From assembly GCF_018614055.1 (NCBI RefSeq), contig NZ_JAGGPB010000048.1:42903-106902 (forward strand): a stretch of 64,000 nucleotides of DNA. The letters run 5' to 3'. The stretch's first letter is position 1. Each line of letters opens with the position of its first letter. A program made the position numbers and the translations under genes. Origin of the DNA: Streptomyces sp. ISL-98 (lineage in GTDB: Bacteria; Actinomycetota; Actinomycetes; Streptomycetales; Streptomycetaceae). Below the pieces are notes generated by a model that had not been told where the DNA came from, did no database searches, and saw nothing but the letters and a program-made list of their open reading frames with translations. Below, piece by piece: positions 1 to 10,138 of the stretch.

Positions 1-2
1 CC

Positions 3-1400
3 GCACCCGGCACCCCCTCCGCGAGCACCATCACCAATACGTCGGTGAGCCTGTCCTGGACCGCGGCCACCGACGACAAGGGCGTCAAGAACTACGACGT
101 ACTGCGCGACGGCGCCAAGGTCGCGACGGTCACCGGCACGTCGTACAACGACAGCGGCCTGACCGCGGGCACCGACTACTCGTACACGGTCCAGGCCCGC
201 GACACCGCCGACCAGACGGGCCCGGTCAGCGGCGCCCGCGCGGTCAAGACCACCGGCGGCGGCACCGACCCGACCCCCGGCCCGGGTGACCAGGTCAAGC
301 TGGGCTACTTCACCGAGTGGGGCATCTACGGACGCAACTACCACGTGAAGAACCTGGACACCTCCGGCTCCGCCGGGAAGATCACGCACATCAACTACTC
401 GTTCGGCAACGTCCAGGGTGGCAAGTGCACCATGGGCGACAGCTTCGCGGCGATCGACAAGGCGTACACCGCCGACCAGAGCGTCGACGGCAAGGCCGAC
501 ACCTGGGACCAGCCGCTGCGCGGCAACTTCAACCAGCTGCGCAAACTCAAGGCGAAGTACCCGAACCTCAAGGTGCTGTGGTCGTTCGGCGGCTGGACCT
601 GGTCCGGCGGCTTCACCGAGGCCGTCAAGAACCCGGCCGCGTTCGCCGACTCCTGCTACAAGCTGGTGGAGGACCCGCGCTGGGCCGACGTCTTCGACGG
701 CATCGACCTCGACTGGGAGTACCCGAACGCCTGCGGTCTGTCCTGCGACACCAGCGGCCCGGCCGCGTTCAAGAACATGATGCAGGCCATGCGTGGCAAG
801 TTCGGTACGAACAACCTGGTCACCGCGGCCATCACCGCCGACGCCTCGGCCGGCGGCAAGATCGACGCCACCGACTACGCCGGAGCGGCCGCGTACTCCG
901 ACTGGTACAACGTGATGACGTACGACTTCTTCGGCGCCTGGGCGGCCAAGGGCCCGACGGCCCCGCACTCCCCGCTGACCTCGTACACCGGCATCCCGCA
1001 GGCCGGATTCAACTCCGCCGAAGCGATCGCCAAGCTCAAGGCGAAGGGCGTACCGGCCAAGAAACTGCTGCTCGGCATCGGCTTCTACGGGCGCGGCTGG
1101 ACCGGCGTGACGCAGAAGGAGCCGGGCGGCACGGCGACCGGCGCCGCCACCGGTACGTACGAGTCCGGCATCGAGGACTACAAGGTCCTCAAGGGCAAGT
1201 GCCCGGCCAACGGCACCGTCGCCGGCACGGCCTACGCCCACTGCGGCACCGACTGGTGGAGCTACGACACCCCCGCCACCATCGGCTCCAAGATGAGCTG
1301 GGCGAAGACGCAGGGCCTGGGAGGCGCGTTCTTCTGGGAATTCAGCGGTGACACCGCCAACGGTGAGCTGGTGACCGCGATCAACAACGGTCTGAAGTGA
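3..1400 (+). CDS. GH18 chitinase, 5' end missing
   Basis: Secreted chitinase that hydrolyses beta-1,4-GlcNAc links of chitin. The reading frame is open from base 3, so the start, signal peptide and probably a carbohydrate-binding domain lie to the left; 465 codons are present. The first ~85 residues form a fibronectin type III domain (VSLSWTAATDDKGV, YSYTVQARD). A Gly/Thr/Pro linker follows, then a full GH18 barrel. The GH18 signature DGIDLDWEYP is intact, with the catalytic Glu codon near 717, and the substrate-binding motifs SFGGW and MTYDFFG are present. The gene ends at a strong terminator shared with the convergent gene. Fn3-GH18 architecture is typical of streptomycete chitinases. Family assignment is certain; the exact paralogue is not. 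Confidence 0.95.
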   Translation, partial: APGTPSASTITNTSVSLSWTAATDDKGVKNYDVLRDGAKVATVTGTSYNDSGLTAGTDYSYTVQARDTADQTGPVSGARAVKTTGGGTDPTPGPGDQVKLGYFTEWGIYGRNYHVKNLDTSGSAGKITHINYSFGNVQGGKCTMGDSFAAIDKAYTADQSVDGKADTWDQPLRGNFNQLRKLKAKYPNLKVLWSFGGWTWSGGFTEAVKNPAAFADSCYKLVEDPRWADVFDGIDLDWEYPNACGLSCDTSGPAAFKNMMQAMRGKFGTNNLVTAAITADASAGGKIDATDYAGAAAYSDWYNVMTYDFFGAWAAKGPTAPHSPLTSYTGIPQAGFNSAEAIAKLKAKGVPAKKLLLGIGFYGRGWTGVTQKEPGGTATGAATGTYESGIEDYKVLKGKCPANGTVAGTAYAHCGTDWWSYDTPATIGSKMSWAKTQGLGGAFFWEFSGDTANGELVTAINNGLK

Positions 1401-1430
1401 AAACGGTCTGAAGTAAAAAAGGCCTGAAAA

Positions 1431-1470
1431 AGCCGGGGGGACAGGTTGCGACCTGTCCCCCCGGCTCTTT
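1431..1470. terminator. Bidirectional intrinsic terminator
   Basis: Perfect 16-bp inverted repeat, AGCCGGGGGGACAGGT (1431-1446) and its complement (1451-1466), with a TGCG loop. It is preceded by an A-rich run and followed by TTT. It lies between convergent genes, so it can serve both strands. Confidence 0.9.
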
Positions 1471-1477
1471 CTGTGCT

Positions 1478-1930
1478 CTATGCGACGTTGACTCTCTGGC
1501 CCGGAGGCGCCGCCTCCAGCCAGGCGAGGAAACCGGTCAGCGCGTCCTCGCTCATCGCCAGCTCCAGCCGGATCCCCCGGTGCACACAGCCGAGGATGAT
1601 CGCGTCGGAGAGAAGCGCCAGCTCCTCCTCGCCCTCGGGATGGCGGCGCGACAGCACCTCGATCGCCGAGCGCTCCAGCACGCGGCGCGGGCGCGGGGCG
1701 TACGAGAAGACGCGGAACCACTCGATGCGGTCCCCGCTGTAGCGGGCCACGCCGTACACCCAGCCCTTGCCCGACGTGTCGGACTCCTCGGGGGTGTTCC
1801 AGCGCAGACTGCAGTCGAAGGTGCCGCCGGAGCGCTGGATCAGCCGCCGGCGCAGTCCGAAGACAAAGAGTCCCACCAGTACCAGCGCGACTACCGAGCC
1901 GCTCACGAGCAGAGCGAGGAACATCTCCAC
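1478..1930 (-). CDS. DUF2550 membrane protein
   Basis: Protein of 150 aa found downstream of the ATP synthase operon in streptomycetes. One N-terminal transmembrane helix (about residues 4-27) is followed by a basic stretch (RRRLIQR) and a soluble C-terminal domain, as expected for DUF2550. It uses ATG with a GGAGG-like site (CGAGGAGGT) upstream. A strong hairpin separates it from atpC, so it is probably transcribed on its own or only by read-through. Function unknown. Confidence 0.85.
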   Translation of the reverse strand: MEMFLALLVSGSVVALVLVGLFVFGLRRRLIQRSGGTFDCSLRWNTPEESDTSGKGWVYGVARYSGDRIEWFRVFSYAPRPRRVLERSAIEVLSRRHPEGEEELALLSDAIILGCVHRGIRLELAMSEDALTGFLAWLEAAPPGQRVNVA

Positions 1931-1986
1931 CGACCTCCTCGCGTCATCCAGTACCAGTAAAGAGAACAGAAATTCAGCTGTATCGC

Positions 1987-2032
1987 CTCAGCCGCGGCCC
2001 GTCCTGGAGTACCAGTACGGGCCGCGGCTGAG
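1987..2032 (-). terminator. Terminator of the atp operon
   Basis: Perfect 16-bp stem CTCAGCCGCGGCCCGT (1987-2002) / complement (2017-2032). The loop contains a further CTGG/CCAG pairing. It sits 21 nt beyond the atpC stop and before the DUF2550 gene, marking the end of the ATP synthase transcript. Confidence 0.85.
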
Positions 2033-2053
2033 TCAAATCTCTCGGCGCGGGAC

Positions 2054-2428
2054 TCAGTGTCCCGCAACCGCGCGCAGTCGGACGGCGGCGCGACGCTCGG
2101 CAGCGGCATCCGCCTCCGCCTTCGCCCGCTCCAGCGCCCGCTCGGCACGCGCCGGGTCGATCTCTTCCGCCAGCTCGGCGATCTCTGCGAGCAGAGACAG
2201 CTTGTTGTCGGCGAACGAGATGAACCCGCCGTGCACAGCGGCGACGACAGTGCCGCCGTCGCTCGTACGGATCGTCACCGGGCCCGACTCCAGCACACCC
2301 AGCAGCGGCTGGTGACCGGGCATGACGCCGATGTCGCCGGACGTGGTGCGCGCGACGACCAGGGAGGCCTCGCCGGACCAGACATTACGGTCCGCCGCGA
2401 CCAGCTCGACGTGCAGCTCAGCAGCCAA
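2054..2428 (-). CDS. atpC: F1 ATP synthase epsilon subunit
   Basis: Epsilon subunit of the F1 rotor stalk, regulating ATP hydrolysis. N-terminal beta-sandwich (VVARTTSGDIGVMPGHQPLL) and C-terminal helical arm rich in Glu, Arg and Ala. I chose TTG at 2428, giving 124 aa that begin MAAELHVE. This is the usual streptomycete length and has GAGGAG just upstream. A longer open frame to GTG 2449 would place that ribosome-binding site inside the gene. It is the last gene of the operon, about 130 nt after atpD, and is followed by the operon terminator. Confidence 0.96.
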   Translation of the reverse strand: MAAELHVELVAADRNVWSGEASLVVARTTSGDIGVMPGHQPLLGVLESGPVTIRTSDGGTVVAAVHGGFISFADNKLSLLAEIAELAEEIDPARAERALERAKAEADAAAERRAAVRLRAVAGH

Positions 2429-2560
2429 GGTGGCTCCTCGGGTCACCACCCGGCGGTTGAGCCGGGTGTTGGGTCAATTCTAGGGGGCGTACGGAGAGGG
2501 GCGGGACGTACCCGCCCCTCTCCCACGAGTCATCTGAGTCACGTGAGCGACTCACACGAT

Positions 2561-4002
<1,442 letters not shown>

Positions 4003-4003
<1 letters not shown>

Positions 4004-4920
4004 TACTTGTCACTCCCCGCGGTCGCGTCGGCCAGAGCGCTGGCGCCACCGACGATCTCGCTGATTTCCTGGGTGATTTCGGCCTGTCGGGCCGCGTTGG
4101 CAAGCCGGGAGAGGCTCTTGATGAGGTCCCCGGCGTTGTCGGTCGCCGACTTCATCGCGCGGCGGCGGGCGGCGTGCTCGGAAGCGGCAGCCTGCAGCAG
4201 TGCGTTGTAGATACGGCTTTCGACGTAGCGCGGCAGCAGGGCGTCGAGGACGTCCTCCGCCGACGGCTCGAAGTCGAACAGCGGAAGGATCTCGCCCTTC
4301 GCGCCACCCTCCTCCGCTACCTGGTCGAGCGAGAGCGGCAGCATCCGGTTGCTCACCGGGTTCTGCGTCATCATCGACACGAACTCCGTGAAGACGATGT
4401 GCAGCTCGTCGACACCGCCCTCGGCCGTCTCCGTCTGGATGGCCTCGATCAGCGGTGCGGCGACGTTCTTGGCGTCCCCGTAGCTCGGGCTGTCGGTGAA
4501 GCCGGTCCACGACTCCGCGATCTTGCGCTCGCGGAAGCCGTAGTAGGCGACACCCTTGCGGCCGACGATGTACGTGTCGACCTCCTTGCCCTCACTGCTG
4601 AGCCGCTCACGGAGCCGCTCCGCCGCCTTGATGGCGTTGGAGGAGTAGCCGCCGGCCAGACCGCGGTCGCTCGTGATGAGCAGTACCGCGGCGCGGGTCG
4701 GCGCCTCGGCCTCGGTGGTCAGGGCGTGCTTGGTGGTGGAGCCGGTCGCTACCGCGGTCACCGCACGGGTGAGCTCGTTCGCGTACGGCATCGATGCCGC
4801 CACCTTGCGCTGCGCCTTGACGATGCGCGAGGCGGCGATCATCTCCATCGCCTTGGTGATCTTCTTGGTCGCGGTGACGGCTTGGATGCGACGCTTGTAG
4901 ACCCGGAGCTGCGCTCCCAT
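4003..4920 (-). CDS. atpG: F1 ATP synthase gamma subunit
   Basis: Central shaft of F1, 305 aa, converting Fo rotation into conformational change of the beta subunits. N-terminal helix (MGAQLRVYKRRIQAVTATKK) and conserved C-terminal helix (ITQEISEIVGGASAL) are both present. The middle holds the Rossmann-like LLITSDRGLAGGY segment. It lies 20 nt after atpA and is coupled to atpD through TAATG. Confidence 0.98.
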
Positions 4921-4940
4921 GAGTCAGGTCCCTTCCGTCG

Positions 4941-6536
4941 TCACTTGGAGACGTTGACGGCCGGGGCGTCCTCGCCCAGAAGCTTGCCGTCGGAGGTCTC
5001 GAACTGCCGCTTGAAGGCCGCGATGGCGTCGGCGATGGACTGCAGCGTGTCGTCCGACATCTTGCCGCCCTCGGCGATCGAGGTGAGGAGGTCCTTGCGC
5101 TCGCGGCGCAGGTACTCCAGCAGCTCGGCCTCGAAGCGACGGATGTCCTCGACCGGTACGTCGTCCATCTTGCCGGTGGTGCCGGCCCAGACGGAGACAA
5201 CCTGCTCCTCGACCGGGAACGGCGCGTACTGCGGCTGCTTCAGCAGCTCGACCATGCGCTTACCGCGCTCCAGCGACGACTTGGAGGCCGCGTCCAGGTC
5301 GGAACCGAAGGCGGCGAACGCCTCCAGCTCGCGGTACTGGGCGAGGTCCACGCGAAGACGGCCGGAGACCTGCTTCATGGCCTTGTGCTGGGCGGAGCCA
5401 CCGACACGGGAGACCGAGATACCGACGTTCAGCGCCGGGCGCTGGCCCGCGTTGAACAGGTCGGACTCCAGGAAGCACTGGCCGTCGGTGATCGAGATGA
5501 CGTTGGTCGGGATGAACGCCGACACGTCGTTCGCCCTGGTCTCGACGATCGGCAGACCGGTCATCGAACCGGCGCCCATGTCGTCGGAGAGCTTCGCGCA
5601 GCGCTCCAGCAGACGCGAGTGCAGGTAGAAGACGTCGCCCGGGTAGGCCTCGCGGCCCGGCGGACGGCGCAGCAGCAGCGACACGGAGCGGTAGGCGTCG
5701 GCCTGCTTCGACAGGTCGTCGAAGATGATCAGGACGTGCTTGCCGGCGTACATCCAGTGCTGGCCGATGGCCGAACCGGTGTACGGCGCAAGGTACTTGA
5801 AGCCGGCCGGGTCGGACGCGGGAGCGGCGACGATCGTCGTGTACTCGAGCGCGCCCGCCTCCTCCAGAGCACCGCGCACAGACGCGATGGTGGAGCCCTT
5901 CTGGCCGATGGCGACGTAGATGCAGCGAACCTGCTTGTTCACGTCGCCGGAGCGCCAGTTGTCGCGCTGGTTGATGATCGTGTCGACGGCCAGAGCGGTC
6001 TTGCCGGTCTGACGGTCACCAATGATCAGCTGACGCTGGCCACGGCCGATCGGCACCATTGCGTCGACGGCCTTGTAGCCGGTCTGCATCGGCTCGTGGA
6101 CCGACTTGCGGACCATGACGCCAGGGGCCTGCAGCTCGAGGGCGCGGCGGCTGTCGGTCGCGATCTCGCCGAGACCGTCGATCGGGTTGCCGAGCGGGTC
6201 GACAACGCGGCCGAGGTAACCCTCGCCGACGCCGACGGAGAGCACCTCACCGGTGCGCTGCACCGGCTGGCCCTCCTCGATACCGCTGAACTCGCCGAGG
6301 ACGATCGCACCGATCTCCCGCTCCTCAAGGTTGAGGGCGAGACCGAGGGTGCCGTCCTCGAACTTCAGCAGCTCGTTCGCCATGGCCGAGGGAAGACCCT
6401 CGACCTTTGCGATGCCGTCGCCGGCAGCGCTGACCGTGCCGACCTCCTCGCGCGAGGCCGCGTCCGGCTGGTACGACTGGACAAAGTTCTCCAGTGCGTC
6501 CCGGATCTCCTCCGGCCGGATCGTGAGCTCCGCCAT
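4941..6536 (-). CDS. atpA: F1 ATP synthase alpha subunit
   Basis: Non-catalytic nucleotide-binding alpha subunit, 531 aa. The P-loop GDRQTGKT is at residues 173-180, and the arginine-finger motif SVSRVGG and VRCIYVAIGQKGST are present. The open frame extends 25 codons upstream to 6611, but the family N-terminus is MAELTIRPEEI. ATG at 6536 has AGGGA upstream, so I use that start. The gap to atpH is 129 nt. Confidence 0.98.
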   Translation of the reverse strand: MAELTIRPEEIRDALENFVQSYQPDAASREEVGTVSAAGDGIAKVEGLPSAMANELLKFEDGTLGLALNLEEREIGAIVLGEFSGIEEGQPVQRTGEVLSVGVGEGYLGRVVDPLGNPIDGLGEIATDSRRALELQAPGVMVRKSVHEPMQTGYKAVDAMVPIGRGQRQLIIGDRQTGKTALAVDTIINQRDNWRSGDVNKQVRCIYVAIGQKGSTIASVRGALEEAGALEYTTIVAAPASDPAGFKYLAPYTGSAIGQHWMYAGKHVLIIFDDLSKQADAYRSVSLLLRRPPGREAYPGDVFYLHSRLLERCAKLSDDMGAGSMTGLPIVETRANDVSAFIPTNVISITDGQCFLESDLFNAGQRPALNVGISVSRVGGSAQHKAMKQVSGRLRVDLAQYRELEAFAAFGSDLDAASKSSLERGKRMVELLKQPQYAPFPVEEQVVSVWAGTTGKMDDVPVEDIRRFEAELLEYLRRERKDLLTSIAEGGKMSDDTLQSIADAIAAFKRQFETSDGKLLGEDAPAVNVSK

Positions 6537-6665
6537 CTGGGTTCCCTGCTCTCCTTGTTGGGCCCGAAGTTCTTGGGGGTCTGGGGGCCGACCCCCAGGA
6601 ATCTTCTGCAAATCTCTGCACGGCCCAACCGGGCCGCCGGTGATGCTTGTTCAGTTGGTGGCTGA

Positions 6666-7481
6666 TCAGCCGGCCATGCGGCGGGTCGCCTCTTCGAGGC
6701 GCTCCGCGATGGTCCCGTTGATGACCTCGTCGCCGACGCGCACCTGGATCCCGCCGAGGACCTCGGGGTCCACGTCGAGGTTGAGGTGCATCTGGCGTCC
6801 GTACAGCTTCGCCAGTGCTCCGCCGAGACGCTGCTTCTGCTGGTCGGTCAGCGGCACCGCCGACGTGACCACCGCGACCATGCGGTCCCGGCGCTCCGCG
6901 GCGACCTTGGAGATGGACTCGAGGCCCGCCTCCAGGCTACGTCCACGAGGCTGAGTCACGAGACGCACGATGATGCGCTCCGTCACAGCGTGGGCTTTGC
7001 CGCCGAGCAGGCTGCGGAGCAGCTCACCCTTGGCGGCGGCCGTGGCCACCCGGTCGGTCAGCGCCGCCCGCAGCTCAGTGCTGGAAGAGACGATCCGGCC
7101 GAACCGGAACACCTCGTCCTCCACGTTGTCGAGCGCGCCTGCCTGCTGCGCCGCGGTGAGGTCGGCGGTGTCCGCCAGTACCTCGATCGCGTCGACCAGG
7201 TCACGCGAGCGCGACCAGCGGGCGCGGACCATGCCGGAGACCAGGTCGGCGGTCTCGCCGCCCACCTGACCGCTCAGTACTCGCGCGGCCAGTCCGGCCT
7301 TGGCCTCACCGGCCTGCGACGGGTCGGTCAGGACCCGGCGCAGCGACACCTCGCGGTCGAGCAGCGCGGTGACGGCGGCCAGCTCGCCCGCGAGCTTCGC
7401 CGCGTCGACCGACGTGTTGTCGGTCAGCGCGTCGAGACGCTCGCGTGCGGCGGCCAGTGCCTCGCGGCTCGCTCCGTTCAT
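6666..7481 (-). CDS. atpH: F1 ATP synthase delta subunit
   Basis: Peripheral-stalk subunit linking F1 to the b subunits, 271 aa. This is long compared with the ~180 aa of E. coli but normal for actinobacteria. The conserved C-terminus reads LDVDPEVLGGIQVRVGD. Its ATG overlaps the atpF stop by 4 nt (ATGA), showing coupled translation. Confidence 0.97.
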   Translation of the reverse strand: MNGASREALAAARERLDALTDNTSVDAAKLAGELAAVTALLDREVSLRRVLTDPSQAGEAKAGLAARVLSGQVGGETADLVSGMVRARWSRSRDLVDAIEVLADTADLTAAQQAGALDNVEDEVFRFGRIVSSSTELRAALTDRVATAAAKGELLRSLLGGKAHAVTERIIVRLVTQPRGRSLEAGLESISKVAAERRDRMVAVVTSAVPLTDQQKQRLGGALAKLYGRQMHLNLDVDPEVLGGIQVRVGDEVINGTIAERLEEATRRMAG

Positions 7482-8023
7482 CGCGCAGCCTCGGCCTTCT
7501 CCTCGAGCTCGCCGAGGAAACGGTCGATGGTGCGGCTCTGCCGGGCGTGGTCCTCGAGGGACTCGCCGACGAGCTTGCCGGCCAGTTCGGTGGCGAGCTT
7601 GCCCACGTCCTGACGCAGCGAGTGTGCGGCCTGCTTACGGTCCGCCTCGAGCTGGGCGTGGCCTGCGGCGATGATTTCCTCGCGCTGGCGCTGACCCTCT
7701 GCGCGAAGTTCTTCCTTCAGCACAGTGCCCTGTTCCAGCGCCTCCTGGCGCAGGCGGGCGGCCTCGTGGCGGGCCTCAGCGAGCTGGGCCTTGTACTGCT
7801 CCAGCACGCTCTGGGCCTCGGTCTGAGCCGCGTCGGCCTTCTCGATACCGCCCTCGATGACCTCGCGGCGCTGCTCCAGAACCTTGTTGATGTTCGGGAG
7901 GAGCTTCTTGGCGAGGAAGCCGAAGACGATAACGAAGGCGATCAGACCGATGACCAGCTCGTCGAGATGCGGGACGAGAGGATTCTGAGGCTCCTCCGCC
8001 TGCGCAAGGAACAGAGCGTTCAC
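7478..8023 (-). CDS. atpF: Fo ATP synthase b subunit
   Basis: Peripheral stalk of Fo, 181 aa. One N-terminal transmembrane helix (about residues 22-42, LVIGLIAFVIVFGFLAKKLL) is followed by a long charged coiled coil. GTG start at 8023 with GGAAGG about 9 nt upstream. Overlaps atpH by 4 nt. Confidence 0.97.
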   Translation of the reverse strand: MNALFLAQAEEPQNPLVPHLDELVIGLIAFVIVFGFLAKKLLPNINKVLEQRREVIEGGIEKADAAQTEAQSVLEQYKAQLAEARHEAARLRQEALEQGTVLKEELRAEGQRQREEIIAAGHAQLEADRKQAAHSLRQDVGKLATELAGKLVGESLEDHARQSRTIDRFLGELEEKAEAAR

Positions 8024-8064
8024 ATCAGTGCCTTCCGTGAAAGGGGTTGGGCTGTCGGTCCGGC

Positions 8065-8319
8065 TTACTGGTAGACGAAGCCCATGACGATGCCGATGAG
8101 GGCGAGCGCCTCACAGAAGGCGAAACCCATGATCTGGTTGGTGCGGATCAGGCCGGCAGCTTCGGGCTGACGGGCGAGAGCCTGGGTGCCGTTACCGAAG
8201 ATGATGCCGACGCCGACGCCGGGGCCGATCGCCGCGAGGCCGTAGCCGATCGAGGCGACGTTGCCGACGACGGTGGTCTTGGCGTCGGCGAGGTTGATCA
8301 TTTCCAGAGCAGCGGACAT
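8065..8319 (-). CDS. atpE: Fo ATP synthase c subunit
   Basis: Proteolipid ring subunit, 84 aa, two transmembrane helices joined by the ARQPEAAG loop. The proton-carrying carboxylate is Glu70 in FAFCEALALIG. The Gly-rich ring-packing motif of helix 1 is GPGVGVG (32-38). A strong ribosome site (GAAGGAAG) precedes ATG 8319, as expected for the most abundant subunit. Confidence 0.98.
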   Translation of the reverse strand: MSAALEMINLADAKTTVVGNVASIGYGLAAIGPGVGVGIIFGNGTQALARQPEAAGLIRTNQIMGFAFCEALALIGIVMGFVYQ

Positions 8320-8398
8320 GCCGTTACTTCCTTCTCTTTCACGGACCGGTGGGGGTTGGCCACCGGACGTCTGTTGGACTCAGGGGTGCGGGGCTGGC

Positions 8399-9208
8399 TC
8401 AGTGGCTCTTGGCGAGCGCGCCCTGGATGTAGCTGGAGGCCAGGAGCACGAAGACGTACGCCTGGACGGCCTGGATGAACAGCTCGAAGATGGTCATCGC
8501 GAGGACCATGACGAACGAGACGCTGCCGTAGGCAATGCCGATGCCGTTCATCAGGTACCACGCGGCCAGCGTGAACATCACGATCAGCAGGTGGCCGGCG
8601 AACATGTTCGCGAAGAGCCGGACCGCGTGAGTGAAGGGCCGGATGATCAAGTTCGAGAAGAACTCGATCACGACGACGAGCGGCATGACCCAGCCGAGCG
8701 ACTTGTCGTAGCCGGTGATGTTCTTCCAGCCGCCGACGAATCCGTGCTTCTTGAAGGTCAGCGAGACCCACAGGACGTACACGATGCCCGCCAGAACAGC
8801 CGGGAAGGCGATCAGCGAAGTGACCGGGAACTGGGCGAGCGGAATGATCGACCAGACGTTGAGAATCCACACGAAGAAGAACAGCGACACCATCAGCGGG
8901 ACGTACTTCTCGCCGTCCTTCTTGCCGATGATCTCGTACACGATGCCGCGGCGTACGAAGTCGTAGCCCGCCTCACCGATCATCTGAACCTTGCCCGGCA
9001 CCAGCTTCGGCTTGTTGAAGGCCGCCCAGAAGAAGGCGACGATCAGAACCGAGCCGAGGAGCGCGAGCAGCATCGGCTTCGTGAATTCAAACCCCGACAC
9101 CGTGAAGATGGGCTTGTACACGAAGGTGTGGAGGCCCGGAGCCGGGAACCCGCATCCGGTGAAAATGTGGCAGCTCGCATCAAAGGCAAGCGTTGTGTCA
9201 GCACTCAC
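8399..9208 (-). CDS. atpB: Fo ATP synthase a subunit
   Basis: Membrane subunit carrying the proton half-channels, 269 aa from the chosen start. The essential Arg of helix 4 lies in HAVRLFANMFAGH. The C-terminal helix FIQAVQAYVFVLL is conserved. The frame opens at 9244, but GTG 9208 with AAGGAG 7 nt upstream gives the expected N-terminus (SADTTLAFDASCH). The extra 12 codons upstream are not family-like. Confidence 0.97.
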   Translation of the reverse strand: MSADTTLAFDASCHIFTGCGFPAPGLHTFVYKPIFTVSGFEFTKPMLLALLGSVLIVAFFWAAFNKPKLVPGKVQMIGEAGYDFVRRGIVYEIIGKKDGEKYVPLMVSLFFFVWILNVWSIIPLAQFPVTSLIAFPAVLAGIVYVLWVSLTFKKHGFVGGWKNITGYDKSLGWVMPLVVVIEFFSNLIIRPFTHAVRLFANMFAGHLLIVMFTLAAWYLMNGIGIAYGSVSFVMVLAMTIFELFIQAVQAYVFVLLASSYIQGALAKSH

Positions 9209-9436
9209 CGCGGGCTCCTTCAGCGTGGCGCATAGGTACGGCAACCTCGTTGTGTCGGCGCGGCACGGAGCCGCGGGTCGGCACTGGACTGGTGGTCTTA
9301 CGGACGTGGGCGGGGCGGTTCGGCATCGAGCCTCGCGCTGGGACAGGCGTCAGCTCGGATGCCCGCGCCCGCAGTGCCGCAGTTGGCACCGGACGATAGC
9401 AGGATCTCGAACGGCCATTTATCCCGGCCCTACCCT

Positions 9437-9874
9437 TCACGTCGAGGGCCCTGTCTTCTTCGGCTTGTCGGCCTCGGACGAACTGGGCTCAACGTAAAGG
9501 ATCTTGGCTTTCAGGTAGGAGCGCGCCTGCGCCGCGATCCAGACGACAGTTGTCGCGAGGAGCGTGAAGGCGAACACCTTGAAGTCGAACAGGTCGGTTC
9601 CCTTGAACAGGGCCAGGAAACCGAAAAGCAGCAGCAGTTGAGTGACATAGAGCAAAAGCCCCATGCCCTGGAACAGGTGCGGCAGCTGCTTCGCGGTCTT
9701 CTGGAGCGCCACCAGTCCGATCCCCATGAAAGCGATGGCCACCGCCGCACCCACGACTGCGCCGAGCGCCCCCTTGCCACCGACGACCAGTCCGCCGATC
9801 ACGACGGCGACAGCGCCGACGGCAGCGGTGGGTACGACGGTTTGAAGGAGGATGCGGGCGTCGTTGGACGGCAT
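9437..9874 (-). CDS. atpI: ATP synthase I-like protein
   Basis: First gene of the atp operon, 145 aa with four predicted transmembrane helices and a hydrophilic tail (SSSEADKPKK). AtpI proteins assist assembly of the c ring and may aid ion uptake. The position directly upstream of atpB and the topology support the call. The sequence of this family is poorly conserved. The 264 nt upstream of the gene should hold the operon promoter, which I cannot pin to a specific hexamer pair. Confidence 0.85.
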   Translation of the reverse strand: MPSNDARILLQTVVPTAAVGAVAVVIGGLVVGGKGALGAVVGAAVAIAFMGIGLVALQKTAKQLPHLFQGMGLLLYVTQLLLLFGFLALFKGTDLFDFKVFAFTLLATTVVWIAAQARSYLKAKILYVEPSSSEADKPKKTGPST

Positions 9875-10138
9875 GGCGGCAGCTCCGCTAGATGGTGGGG
9901 GCAGTAAGTGTCGTCATGGACGAGCGTAAGCCGGGACCGAGGTGTCACCTCGTGCCCAAAGGGCCGTCGCACTACGGTCCTTCGGCCCTGTCGCCGGGTC
10001 TCGTGAACGGTATCACAAACTATTTGATGAGGTCTTTACCAAGAGGTGTGCCGACTGTCACACATGAGAGTGACTCCGCCCGTCTGTGCACGACACGGCG
10101 ACACTTTGGCTGGTATTGGGATGCAGCGCGCCAAATCG

